Part shown: positions 18,329 through 26,497 of the stretch, piece by piece
Numbering within the stretch: the stretch's first letter is position 1
Layout of the letters: the number at the start of each line of letters is the position of its first letter
Assembly (NCBI RefSeq): GCF_000312025.1
Contig: NZ_HE978593.1
Location: 537,668 to 582,150, forward strand
From: Peptoniphilus timonensis JC401
GTDB lineage: Bacteria > Bacillota > Clostridia > Tissierellales > Peptoniphilaceae
Direction of reading: 5' to 3'
Length of the DNA stretch: 44,483 bases
Position numbers and translations under genes: made by a program
Notes under the pieces: generated by a model
Databases searched by the model: none
What the model saw: the letters and a program-made list of their open reading frames with translations, nothing else
Told to the model about the DNA's origin: nothing

Positions 18329-19410
18329 CTTTCACCTTCCATTACTAAATCAAGGATAGCTATTGCTGTTATCATTTCAATAGCAACAAGGGCCCTTGGT
18401 ACTATTGTAGGATCGTGTCTTCCTACAATTTTTAATTTTTCGTTTGTCCCTTTTTTAAGAGATACTGTGTCTTGAATTTTACCAATGGAACTTGTTGGCT
18501 TAATTGCCGTTCTAAATACAATTGGCATAGAAGTTGAAAGTCCTCCTATTATTCCCCCGTGATTATTTGACTTTGTTTTTATAAGACCATCTTCATAATA
18601 ATATTCATCATTATGATCACTTCCTAGCATATTTGAAGATTCAAATCCGCTTCCAAATTCTATTCCTTTTATCCCTGGAACCGAAAAAACTGCATGAGAA
18701 ATAACAGATTCAATTGAGTCAAAAAATGGTTCTCCAATTCCAACTGGCATATTTAAAATGTAGCTTTCTACAATTCCACCAATAGAATTTTCTTCCTTTT
18801 TAACTTTTAAGATTTCTTCTTTCATTTTTTCTCTTACATCTTCATCTATCACTGGAAAAAGTTGATTTTTAAAATTAGAAAAATTTTCTTCTTTTATATC
18901 TTCTAACTTTAAATCAAAATCCTCTATTCCACCTAGTTTTTTAATTCTAGAAAAAATTTTTATTCCTCTCTTATCAAGCAGGTCTTCTGCAATTGAGCCT
19001 GCTATTACAATAGGTGCAGTCATTCTTCCAGAAAACTGTCCACCGCCCCTTATATCGTTGTTGGAAGAAAATTTAACGTAAGCAGGATAATCAGCATGTG
19101 ATGGTCTGGGAAGATCTCTTAAATTTTCATAATCCTCACTTTTTTGATCTTTATTTTCTATAATACATGTTAAGGGTGCTCCACAAGTAATATTGTTAAC
19201 TTCCCCACTAACAATTTTAAAAGAATCTAATTCATTCCTTGATGTAGAAAACTCATTTTTCCCAGGTCTTCTTCTGTCTAAATTTTTTTCTATTAATTCT
19301 CTATTTATTTTATAACCAGCTTTTATTCCATCAATTACAATTCCAATTTCTTTAGAATGTGATTGACCAAATAAAGTTACTTTAAAATTTTTTCCAAAAC
19401 TATAGGACAT
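18325..19410 (-). CDS. aroC: Chorismate synthase
   Basis: Seventh step: 5-enolpyruvylshikimate 3-phosphate to chorismate, needing reduced FMN. 361 residues. The start is ATG 19410 (MSYSFGKNFKVTLFGQSHS), preceded by GGAGGTG; an earlier in-frame Met belongs to the aroA overlap. Family signatures: GQSHSKEIGIVIDGI, DRRRPG, RPSHADYPAYVKF, RGGGQFSGRMTAP, GSGFESSNMLGSDHND, NHGGIIGGLSTSMPIVFR and RHDPTIVPRA. The protein is complete and undisturbed. It overlaps aroA upstream by 11 bases and the mutase gene downstream by 4. Confidence 0.95.
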   Translation of the reverse strand: MSYSFGKNFKVTLFGQSHSKEIGIVIDGIKAGYKINRELIEKNLDRRRPGKNEFSTSRNELDSFKIVSGEVNNITCGAPLTCIIENKDQKSEDYENLRDLPRPSHADYPAYVKFSSNNDIRGGGQFSGRMTAPIVIAGSIAEDLLDKRGIKIFSRIKKLGGIEDFDLKLEDIKEENFSNFKNQLFPVIDEDVREKMKEEILKVKKEENSIGGIVESYILNMPVGIGEPFFDSIESVISHAVFSVPGIKGIEFGSGFESSNMLGSDHNDEYYYEDGLIKTKSNNHGGIIGGLSTSMPIVFRTAIKPTSSIGKIQDTVSLKKGTNEKLKIVGRHDPTIVPRALVAIEMITAIAILDLVMEGER

Positions 19411-20637
19411 GACAAACACCTCCAAGAGATTCAAAATCTTCATAAAAATTTTTATAAGATTTTTTTACACACTCACTATCTAAAATTGTAATAGGGCCAT
19501 CTGCAAAAGTAGCGGCAATAGCAGCTGACATGGCAATCCTGTGATCATTATAAGAATGAATTTCACAACTTTTAAAACTTCTAACTCCTTTGAAAGAAAA
19601 AGAATCTTCATAAACTTGGCTTTCTACTCCCAAATTTCTTAGCATATCAAGTGTAGATTTTACTCTGTCACTTTCTTTTAACTTTAATCTCTTAGTATTT
19701 ATTATATTAATTTCTTTAGCATAAAGAGCTGATAATATTGCCAATATTGGAATTGAATCAGGAATATCTTTTGCATCAATCGTAATTTTATCCTTCGCAT
19801 CTTTGGTCTTTACAAATTTATAATCTTCTTTTGAGATATTTTCTAAACCCAGTTCACAAAAATATTTCAGAGATTTTTTATCAGCTTGAATTGAATTTTT
19901 ATTTAGTCCAAGCACTTCTACTCCTGCTGTCAAAAAGAATAAGGCATTACTCCAGTCTTTCACTACAATATAATTTTGACTATATAATTTTCCAGAACAT
20001 TTAAAAGAATTATTTACTTTTTCTATTTTTGCTCCAAATTTTTCCATTACATCAATAGTCATTTGAATATATGATTTTGATTCAATGTCCGTAGTAAGTT
20101 CAATATTATAATCTGAATCAGAACTTGCTGAAGCCAGCATAAGACCAGATATAAATTGAGAACTTATATTTGCAGTAAGCTTAAAGTTAAAATCTCTTAA
20201 TTTACCTTTTAAAAATATTTTTTCATTTTTTTCTTCTATAGAGACTCCATGTTTTGGAAATAAATCAAAATAAACTTCATTCGTTCTTGAAATCAAGCTT
20301 CCTCTTCTTATTATTTCAGCATTAATGCCCAAGCCTGCAACTATTGGCAAAATAAACCTCAAACTTGTTCCACTTTCACCTACATCTATAGAAACATTTT
20401 TATTAAACTTCTCTGGGGCTTTAATGTAAAATTTACTATCTTTTTTTTGACTGAAACACCTAAAGACTTTATACAATTTAAGGAACTTTCAATGTCTTTA
20501 GACAAATCCTCAATTTCTAAAATAGATTCTCCTTCTGACAAGGCAGCACAAAAAATTGCTCTATGAGCATAAGATTTTGAACTTATTCCTAAAATTTGAC
20601 CACTTAATTTTTTATTTTCAATAACTCTATTCATCAT
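19400..20637 (-). CDS. aroA: EPSP synthase (3-phosphoshikimate 1-carboxyvinyltransferase), frame interrupted
   Basis: Sixth step: PEP plus shikimate 3-phosphate. Repaired length 412 residues. N-terminal motif SGQILGISSKSYAHRAIF binds shikimate phosphate. DVGESGTSLRFILPI is the variant of the conserved 'N-A-G-T-A-x-R' region (class II-like enzymes have Gly-Glu-Ser-Gly), and the C-terminal half has LKESDRVKST and NDHRIAMSAAIA with the conserved Arg and catalytic Glu/Asp. The break is in the T-run 20441-20448: nine bases instead of eight give GVSVKKKDSKFYIKAPE. Two adjacent ATGs (20637, 20634) can start it; both overlap the end of aroB. Confidence 0.92.
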
Positions 20638-21670
20638 CTTTCCCTAATTCAATTAATTTTCTGAGTTCATTAAAATCCATCTTTTTATTAATAACTTCAC
20701 CAATTTTTACAGGAATTATAACATTTATAAGATTGTTTTTTATTTTCTTATCGTGCTTTAAAATTTCTAATATTTCCTCCGTGTCAAAGTCATAATGAGT
20801 AGGCAATTTGTGATTTTCATAAGCACTAATTAAATCTTTATAAAAATTATCTTTAGTAAGACCCAATTTATAAGAAGCTCTTGCCATATATATAGTTCCT
20901 ATGCCAATACTTTCACCATGATTTAATTTATAATTTGAAAGAGATTCAATACCGTGACCAATGGTGTGACCTAAGTTTAACTTTTGCCTTTTTCCCTTAT
21001 CTCTCTCATCATCTTTTACAAATTCAAGTTTTATATTTAGTGATTTATAAATAACTTTTTCGTAGTCTAAATCTTTTGAAGATTTTAAATAATCAAAAAA
21101 ATCTTTATCTTTTAGAACCGAATATTTAAAAATTTCCGCAAGCCCATTATTTATATTTCTCTCATCAAGGCTTTCTAAAAAACTGTAATCTATATGAACA
21201 AATTTTGGAAAATAAAATGATCCTATTTGATTTTTTAAGTTCATAAAATTTATTCCATTTTTCCCACCAACAGATGAATCTATCATTGATAATAAAGTTG
21301 TTGGAACAGAAATAAAATCAATTCCTCTTAAATATGTTGATGCAACAAAGCCTGATATATCTCCAACAACTCCGCCTCCAAAGGCTACAATCAAGTCACC
21401 TCTATTAAAATTATTTTCCAGTAAAAATTTATTTATATTTATATAATTTTCCATAGACTTAGATTTTTCGCCAGCTGGAAATTTATAAATAAAATAATTT
21501 AAGCCATTCATAATCTTTTTTAATCTTTTTTCATAAAGATTATAGACATTTTCATCAGTTATGACTAAAAACTTTGCTTCCTCATTTTTAAATAAATAAT
21601 CTCTTAACTTTTTATCTTCTTTATATTCAATATCTATTTTATAATTATTTTCTTTAACTAGAATTTCCAT
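20627..21670 (-). CDS. aroB: 3-dehydroquinate synthase
   Basis: Second step: DAHP to 3-dehydroquinate, NAD+ and metal dependent. 347 residues from ATG 21670, which has GAGGTG 7 bases upstream; the open frame begins earlier but without a ribosome site. Motifs: PAGEKSKSMENY, FGGGVVGDISGFVASTYLRGI (NAD loop), PTTLLSMIDSSVGGKNGIN, NGLAEIFKYSVL, LGHTIGHGIESL and LNHGESIGIG with the metal-binding His residues. First gene of the long aro/pab operon, with a clear promoter upstream. Confidence 0.95.
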   Translation of the reverse strand: MEILVKENNYKIDIEYKEDKKLRDYLFKNEEAKFLVITDENVYNLYEKRLKKIMNGLNYFIYKFPAGEKSKSMENYININKFLLENNFNRGDLIVAFGGGVVGDISGFVASTYLRGIDFISVPTTLLSMIDSSVGGKNGINFMNLKNQIGSFYFPKFVHIDYSFLESLDERNINNGLAEIFKYSVLKDKDFFDYLKSSKDLDYEKVIYKSLNIKLEFVKDDERDKGKRQKLNLGHTIGHGIESLSNYKLNHGESIGIGTIYMARASYKLGLTKDNFYKDLISAYENHKLPTHYDFDTEEILEILKHDKKIKNNLINVIIPVKIGEVINKKMDFNELRKLIELGKDDE

Positions 21671-21747
21671 AAAACACCTCTTAGTACCTATCATCTATCA
21701 TAAAGCAAAGATACTTATAAATAAAGAAGGACTTATATTTATTTCCC

Positions 21748-21775
21748 ATTATAAAAATTTTTTAATCTTAAACAA
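21748..21775 (-). promoter_or_regulatory. Promoter of the aro/pab operon
   Basis: Minus strand TTGTTT (21770-21775), 16 bases, TATAAT (21748-21753). The leader to aroB is about 70 bases. I find no T-box specifier stem, trp leader peptide or terminator in it, so no attenuation device is visible. Confidence 0.65.
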
Positions 21776-21790
21776 ATCAAAAATCAACAT

Positions 21791-21828
21791 AAAAATAAGA
21801 GTAGGAAAAATCCTCACTCTTATTTTTT
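21791..21828 (-). terminator. Terminator of the znuACB operon
   Basis: Arms AATAAGAGT/ACTCTTATT and AGGA/TCCT form a stem with a single bulged G and a T-rich loop, with T-tract on the minus strand. The left end of znuB (stop at 21820-21822) lies inside the stem. Confidence 0.75.
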
Positions 21829-22610
21829 CTTTATTAAAAGTACAAATAATAAAAATATTACTCCTATTAATACAATGGCACCGCCAGGTTTTAATCCAAA
21901 ATAAAAGGACATAATTAATCCAATCATTGTAAAAATAAATCCAAAAGAAGATGCTAAAATTGTAGTTTTTAGATATCCCAGTTTAAATTGCATTGCACAT
22001 GCCACTGGCACAACCATTAATGATGATATTATTAAGATCCCAACAGTTCTTGCTGAAACAGAAATTGTAACAGCTATAAGAATCATAAAAATTAAATTTA
22101 TCCTATCAACATTTACACCAGATAATCTTGCTGATGATTCATCAAAGGATATATACATGAGTTCTGTAAATAAATAAGAAAATAAAATAAATACAAGAAC
22201 TGCAACAACAAGTATTAAATAAAAATCCAATTCCGGTATTGCTATAATAGATCCAAATAAATATTCTTCAAAATTTGCACTTGTTTTTACAAAACCAGAA
22301 AAAAGTGATGCCAGTCCAATTCCTGTGCTCATTAATATGGCAGAGGAAATTTCTTGATACCCTGGAAATTTAGTCCTGACATATTCAAGAAAAATCGACC
22401 CAATAACACATAGAATGAGTGCCCCAATAACTGGTGATGTGGAAGTAATAAGTCCAAGCATCACACCTGCAAGAGAGACGTGAGATAGGGCATCTCCAAT
22501 TACTGATATTTTTTATTTACAACAACTACTCCCATGCAAGGAATTATTATGGACAAAAATGCTCCAACTATAAGGGCCTTAATCATATATGAATATTGAA
22601 AAATTTCCAT
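21820..22610 (-). CDS. znuB: Zinc/manganese ABC transporter permease, frame interrupted
   Basis: Membrane channel of the metal importer, ABC-3 family. Repaired length 263 residues with about eight hydrophobic helices. Reading from ATG 22610: a helix IKALIVGAFLSIIIPCMGVVVV, then KKISVIGDALSHVSLAGVMLGL, the conserved cytoplasmic segment where the permease contacts the ATPase. The break is in the T-run 22509-22514, which needs seven bases. The rest (from 22464) is intact, with SARTVGILIISSLMVVPVACA as the family's second signature. The stop of znuC overlaps its start (TAATG), so translation is coupled. Confidence 0.9.
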
Positions 22611-23269
22611 TACTTCACTTCCCTTATTTTTTTATCTTTTATTTCATAAACTTTATTTACATTGTTTTCAATTTCTTCAAGATTATGAGTTATCATCAAA
22701 ATTGTTATATTATGTTCATTATTTATGTGACCTAGAAGCTGGAATAAAGATTCCTTAGATTCCTTGTCAACTCCTGTCATTGGTTCATCAAGAATGAGAA
22801 ATTCAGGTGTTGCAACTAGGGTTTTTGCAATTAAAATCCTCTGTCTCTGTCCTCCTGAAAGTTCTGTGTATAACCTATCTTTGTATTTACTCATGCCAAC
22901 TAAATTTAGGGCATTGTCAATTTTCTCTATTTGATAATCTTTTAATTTTCTAAATCCTCTATTACTTGGATAAAGAGCAAGAGACAACAATTCCTTTACT
23001 GTTATTGGAAATTCTAGGCTTGATGGCATGGAAAGTTGTGGTACATAGCCAACATTTTTAATTCCATTTTCTGTATAAAAAGAAACAGTGCCATAAAGAG
23101 GCTTTAGTTGATTTAAAATAAGTTTAACTAAAGTCGACTTTCCAGCACCATTAGAGCCAATAAGGGCGATGTAGTCGCCCCTAAAGACATCAAAATTTAT
23201 ATCATCTAAGATTAATTCATCGCTGTATTTAAAACTTAGATTTTTAATTTCTAATAATTTTTCCTTCAC
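22610..23269 (-). CDS. znuC: Zinc/manganese ABC transporter ATP-binding protein
   Basis: 219 residues, a standard ABC ATPase. Walker A GSNGAGKST, Q-loop YVPQLS, signature ELSGGQRQRILIAKTL, Walker B FLILDEPMTGVD, and switch His in MITHNLEEIE. It energises the ZnuB permease at the inner face of the membrane. Starts with GTG 23269, overlapping the TAG stop of znuA (TAGTG), with little separate ribosome site, so it is probably translated by coupling. Confidence 0.92.
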   Translation of the reverse strand: MKEKLLEIKNLSFKYSDELILDDINFDVFRGDYIALIGSNGAGKSTLVKLILNQLKPLYGTVSFYTENGIKNVGYVPQLSMPSSLEFPITVKELLSLALYPSNRGFRKLKDYQIEKIDNALNLVGMSKYKDRLYTELSGGQRQRILIAKTLVATPEFLILDEPMTGVDKESKESLFQLLGHINNEHNITILMITHNLEEIENNVNKVYEIKDKKIREVK

Positions 23270-24315
23270 TATTTTAAAGCACCTACTAAATTTTCTAGAT
23301 TTTTTTCCATGATGCTAAAATAATCTTCATTATTTTTAATTTGCTCTTCGCTTAGACCTTCAATTGGTGATAGCACTTTTACATGGCATCCTGTTTCCTC
23401 TGCGATAATTTTTGAAACTTTTGGATCAATTAATTCTTCTGTAAAAATAGTTGTAATTTTATTCTCTTTGATATATTTAATTATTTCAGCCATTTTTTTT
23501 GCATCTGGTTCAGTTTCTGCATTTACGCCTTTAATACCAATTTGAGTTAAAGAATAATCGTTACATAAATATCCATAAGCTTCATGACTAACTACAATTG
23601 TCTTATTTGGCAAATTATTTAAGTTATCTATATATTTTGCATCAAGTTCATCTAACATTTTAGCATATTTTTGATAATTTGACTCATAATAATCTGCATT
23701 TTCTTTGTCAAGTTCTGCTAAAGCGTCCTTTATATTTTCCATTTCAATTTTTGCGTTCTTTGGTGAAATCCACACATGAGGATCCATTTGTCCATGATGG
23801 TGAGCTTCATGATCATGCTCTTCTTCATGATTGTGATTTTCTACTACTTCCTCGTGGTTTTGGTTGTGGTTTTCTACTGCTTCCTCGTGATTGTGGTTGT
23901 GATCATGTTCTTCATCTTCATGATTATGATTTGATTTTATAAGTTCCACTCCCTTAGATGCTTCAACAACTCTTAAGTCTTTGTTTGATAAAGAATCTAT
24001 TACTTTATCAGTCCAGGATTCCAAACCTGCACCATTATATATAAATAAATCAGCATTTTCCAAATTCTTAATTGCATTTGAATCTGGTTCCCAACCATGA
24101 GGTTCTGTACCCTGTGGCATAATCATTTCTACGTCAATTTTATCTCCTGCGATTTTTTTTGTAAAATCATACATGGGATAAACAGAAGCGTAAACCTTTA
24201 AATCACTTTCAGTATTTATTTCCTCTTTAGCATCTTCTGTATCAACTCCCTTTGAACAAGCTGATAATAAAACAATTCCAACTAATAAAAATAAAATCTT
24301 TTTTATATTTTTCAT
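23269..24315 (-). CDS. znuA: Zinc-binding lipoprotein of the ABC importer
   Basis: 348 residues, cluster 9 substrate-binding protein. A lipoprotein signal with LLSAC (Cys 20) anchors it outside the membrane. Metal-site residues are visible in QGTEPHGWEPDS (His), HVWISPKNA (His), VSHEAYGYL (His) and a late Glu/Asp (IFTEELIDPK). Between about residues 129 and 175 lies a long His/Glu-rich loop (runs of HNH, EHDH, HHH), which is typical of zinc rather than manganese members. The loop carries a tandem 33-base repeat. GGAGG precedes ATG 24315. First gene of znuA-znuC-znuB, divergent from the Fur-family gene. Confidence 0.92.
   Translation of the reverse strand: MKNIKKILFLLVGIVLLSACSKGVDTEDAKEEINTESDLKVYASVYPMYDFTKKIAGDKIDVEMIMPQGTEPHGWEPDSNAIKNLENADLFIYNGAGLESWTDKVIDSLSNKDLRVVEASKGVELIKSNHNHEDEEHDHNHNHEEAVENHNQNHEEVVENHNHEEEHDHEAHHHGQMDPHVWISPKNAKIEMENIKDALAELDKENADYYESNYQKYAKMLDELDAKYIDNLNNLPNKTIVVSHEAYGYLCNDYSLTQIGIKGVNAETEPDAKKMAEIIKYIKENKITTIFTEELIDPKVSKIIAEETGCHVKVLSPIEGLSEEQIKNNEDYFSIMEKNLENLVGALK
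23837..23902. repeat. 33-base tandem duplication in the ZnuA His loop
   Basis: Two near-identical 33-base units (23837-23869 and 23870-23902) each encode an 11-residue stretch of the type V-E-N-H-N-x-x-H-E-E. They differ at a few bases, so the loop has grown by in-frame duplication. Confidence 0.8.
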
Positions 24316-24330
24316 ATTTCCTCCTAAACA

Positions 24331-24377
24331 ATAATGATTTCTATTTGTTATTATAACAGAAATTTATATTTATGAAA
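24331..24377 (-). promoter_or_regulatory. znuA promoter with overlapping candidate Zur site
   Basis: Minus strand -35 TTTCAT (24372-24377), 16 bases, -10 TATAAT (24350-24355). The -10 is partly covered by an imperfect inverted repeat, ATAATGA (24331-24337) and TTATTAT (24348-24354) with a 10-base spacer, close in style to Fur-family AT-rich boxes. A Zur-type regulator bound there would block the promoter. The operator call is inference. Confidence 0.45.
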
Positions 24378-24402
24378 GTAATTTTTTAAATTAAATAAAT
24401 TT

Positions 24403-24411
24403 TGATATAAT
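24403..24411 (+). promoter_or_regulatory. Extended -10 for the Fur-family gene
   Basis: TGATATAAT on the plus strand, about 25 bases before the preferred TTG start at 24436. No clear -35, as usual with extended -10 promoters. The transcript leader would be about 20 bases. Confidence 0.5.
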
Positions 24412-24435
24412 TGTTTATTGAAAGCAGGTGAAAAT

Positions 24436-24849
24436 TTGAAAAGTTATGAAGAAATTTTAAGAAATAATAATTTAAAAGTTACTAAAGGAAGAATTGCTCT
24501 ATTAGAACTTTTAAATGAATCCAATGTTCCCATGAACACAGAAGAAATTTTTGATTTAACAGATAAGGATACTATACCCAGCTTTACTTCCCTATACAGG
24601 ATGTTAAATGAGCTATGTGACAAGGGAATTATAAGAAAAAATTTATATTCTAATGGACTCTTTTATTATGAATACGCTCAAACTGAACACAGACATTACA
24701 TTGTTTGTAGTAAATGTGGAAAAGTATCTCCAATTAAAGAATGTCCAATATCTGACTTTGAAAAAATTGCTGAAGATGAAACTGGCTACAAAGTTGTTGG
24801 ACATATTGTAGAGTTGAGAGGAATTTGTCCTGAGTGTCAAAATAAATAA
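24436..24849 (+). CDS. zur: Fur-family metal regulator, probably Zur
   Basis: 137 residues from TTG 24436, chosen because AGGTG lies 5 bases upstream; an open TTG at 24418 lacks a site. The N-terminal winged helix (LKVTKGRIALLELL, then FTSLYRMLNELCDKGIIRK) binds DNA; the C-terminal half has EHRHYIVCSKCGKVSPI and a second pair CPEC, the two CxxC sites that hold structural zinc. The divergent znuACB operon makes a zinc-responsive Zur the likeliest member; PerR or a manganese regulator is not excluded by sequence. A strong hairpin downstream ends the transcript. Confidence 0.82.
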   Translation: MKSYEEILRNNNLKVTKGRIALLELLNESNVPMNTEEIFDLTDKDTIPSFTSLYRMLNELCDKGIIRKNLYSNGLFYYEYAQTEHRHYIVCSKCGKVSPIKECPISDFEKIAEDETGYKVVGHIVELRGICPECQNK

Positions 24850-24971
24850 TTCCACTTTATGGAATAGTCTTCGTATTGCAAAATAATTCTTTACTTTTTA
24901 TTTTTTAGAGTTATAATTAAATTAGTGAAATAATATTCAAGTTATTTTACTATCCTTTACTTATATTTCAA

Positions 24972-25019
24972 AAATAAAAGAGACTTACTGTACACCCCGC
25001 AGTAAGTCTCTTTTATTTT
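24972..25019. terminator. Bidirectional terminator between zur and the antiporter gene
   Basis: A perfect stem of about 19 bp (AAATAAAAGAGACTTACTG and its complement) with a nine-base TACACCCCG loop and A/T tracts on both sides. It serves the convergent genes ending at 24849 (+) and 25042 (-). Confidence 0.9.
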
Positions 25020-25041
25020 TTATTTCTTTTTAATATTTTTA

Positions 25042-26343
25042 TTAAATTAAAGTTGTAACAAAACCACCAATTAATATTAATGGTATTCCATAGAAAGTAA
25101 ATTGTGGAATACAAGTATCTTTTATGTGGTCATGTTGACCGTCAACAGAAAGTCCAGATGTTGGTCCAAGAGTTGTATCAGATGCTGGTGATCCTGCATC
25201 TCCACATACTGCTGCAATTGTAACAAGTAAAATTGTAGCTGGAACTGAATATCCAAGGCTCACTGCAATAGGAACATAGATAGCTGAAATAATTGGAACT
25301 GTACCAAATGATGTACCTATACCGAGTGTAATCATTAGACCAAGAAGAATCATAACATAAGAAGCTACAAGTTTTGAACCTCCAAGTAAAGATGTTGCAA
25401 ATTGTACTAAATCATCAACTGCTCCTGTTTTTATAAGCACATTGGCGTAACCAGCTGCAATTAACATTACAAAAGCTATGAATCCCATCATACTAATACC
25501 ACCATCTAACATTTTTTGTATGTCTTCCCATTTTATAACTCTAGTAACTACAATGAAGATAAGACCTACCAATGCACCTAGTGGAAGTGAATCTGTAAAT
25601 ATTTGTACTAAAACGGTTATTAGTCCTGATGAAAGAACTAAAATGTGTTTCTTTTCCAATTTGTCTGGAATATCTTTTACTTTTGAATCTTCTACATCTT
25701 TTTGTGAATAGTCTCTGTCTCTTGAGAAGAAGATCATTCCTCCTACAAGACCAATAAACATTATTGCTGCAACCATCCAGTTTGTTGTTATAACATCTTT
25801 TCTAACAATTGAAAGTCCTGATCTGTTAAAAGAATCTACTATAAGACCTTGAAATATTGCACCATATCCAACAGGTATTGCTATATATGGCGCCTTTAGA
25901 CCAAAACCAAAGGAAACAGAAAGCATTTTCCTGTTCATTTTCATTTTATTCATATGTGAAAGTAGTGGCGGTATCAAAATTGGTATAAAGGCAATGTGAA
26001 TTGGAATTATAGTTTCCGCTGCCATTGCAATTAAAATTATAATAACACAAAGAAGAATCTTGTTTTCTTTTACAAGTGATCCAATCTTTTTTGCCATTAT
26101 ATCTGCTGCACCAGTTTCTTGCATACAAAAAGCTAATGAACCAAGAAGTATATAACTAAGGGCTGTTTCGGCATTATTACCCATTCCTCCAATTAACAGC
26201 TCCATAGTATCTGAAATTCCTGCTCCCGAAATCAGTCCTGCACATATTGCTGAAATCATCAGCGAAAAAAATACAGGTACTTTCGCTAAACATAAAGCTG
26301 CCAAAATAATTACTGACAGCACAACTGCGTTTGAAAATATCAT
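25042..26343 (-). CDS. Na+/H+ antiporter family transporter (YuiF/NhaC-like)
   Basis: 433 residues, about eleven hydrophobic helices, ion-transporter superfamily. The N-terminal half has MIFSNAVVLSVIILAALCL and AETIIPIHIAFIPILIPPLL; the C-terminal repeat has GIGTSFGTVPIISAIYVP and AVCGDAGSPASDTTLGPT, a conserved substrate/ion loop, and a final HDHIKDTCIPQF segment. These fit the YuiF branch of putative Na+/H+ antiporters, some members of which may be amino-acid carriers, so the transported species is not certain. Start ATG 26343 follows GGAAG. No partner genes; flanked by terminators. Confidence 0.8.
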   Translation of the reverse strand: MIFSNAVVLSVIILAALCLAKVPVFFSLMISAICAGLISGAGISDTMELLIGGMGNNAETALSYILLGSLAFCMQETGAADIMAKKIGSLVKENKILLCVIIILIAMAAETIIPIHIAFIPILIPPLLSHMNKMKMNRKMLSVSFGFGLKAPYIAIPVGYGAIFQGLIVDSFNRSGLSIVRKDVITTNWMVAAIMFIGLVGGMIFFSRDRDYSQKDVEDSKVKDIPDKLEKKHILVLSSGLITVLVQIFTDSLPLGALVGLIFIVVTRVIKWEDIQKMLDGGISMMGFIAFVMLIAAGYANVLIKTGAVDDLVQFATSLLGGSKLVASYVMILLGLMITLGIGTSFGTVPIISAIYVPIAVSLGYSVPATILLVTIAAVCGDAGSPASDTTLGPTSGLSVDGQHDHIKDTCIPQFTFYGIPLILIGGFVTTLI

Positions 26344-26411
26344 TTTCTCTTCCTTTCTTTTTAATTAATTCTTTACTCTACTATTCTATTCTAATCTAAA
26401 ATAAAAAATAA

Positions 26412-26445
26412 AAAAAGACTTTTCTAAAAATAGAAAAATCTTTTT
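26412..26445 (-). terminator. Terminator of ftsH
   Basis: 15-bp arms with one mismatch (26412-26426 and 26431-26445) around four A, then a T-rich tract on the minus strand. It separates ftsH from the antiporter gene downstream. Confidence 0.65.
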
Positions 26446-26497
26446 CCTTATCTATTATTAATTCTTAATACTTGTATAAATAACAAATTGTTAATAA

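Noticed and set aside
21671-21747. T-box or trp-type leader before aroB
   Set aside because: The leader is about 70 bases and I see no specifier stem, T-box sequence or antiterminator pair.
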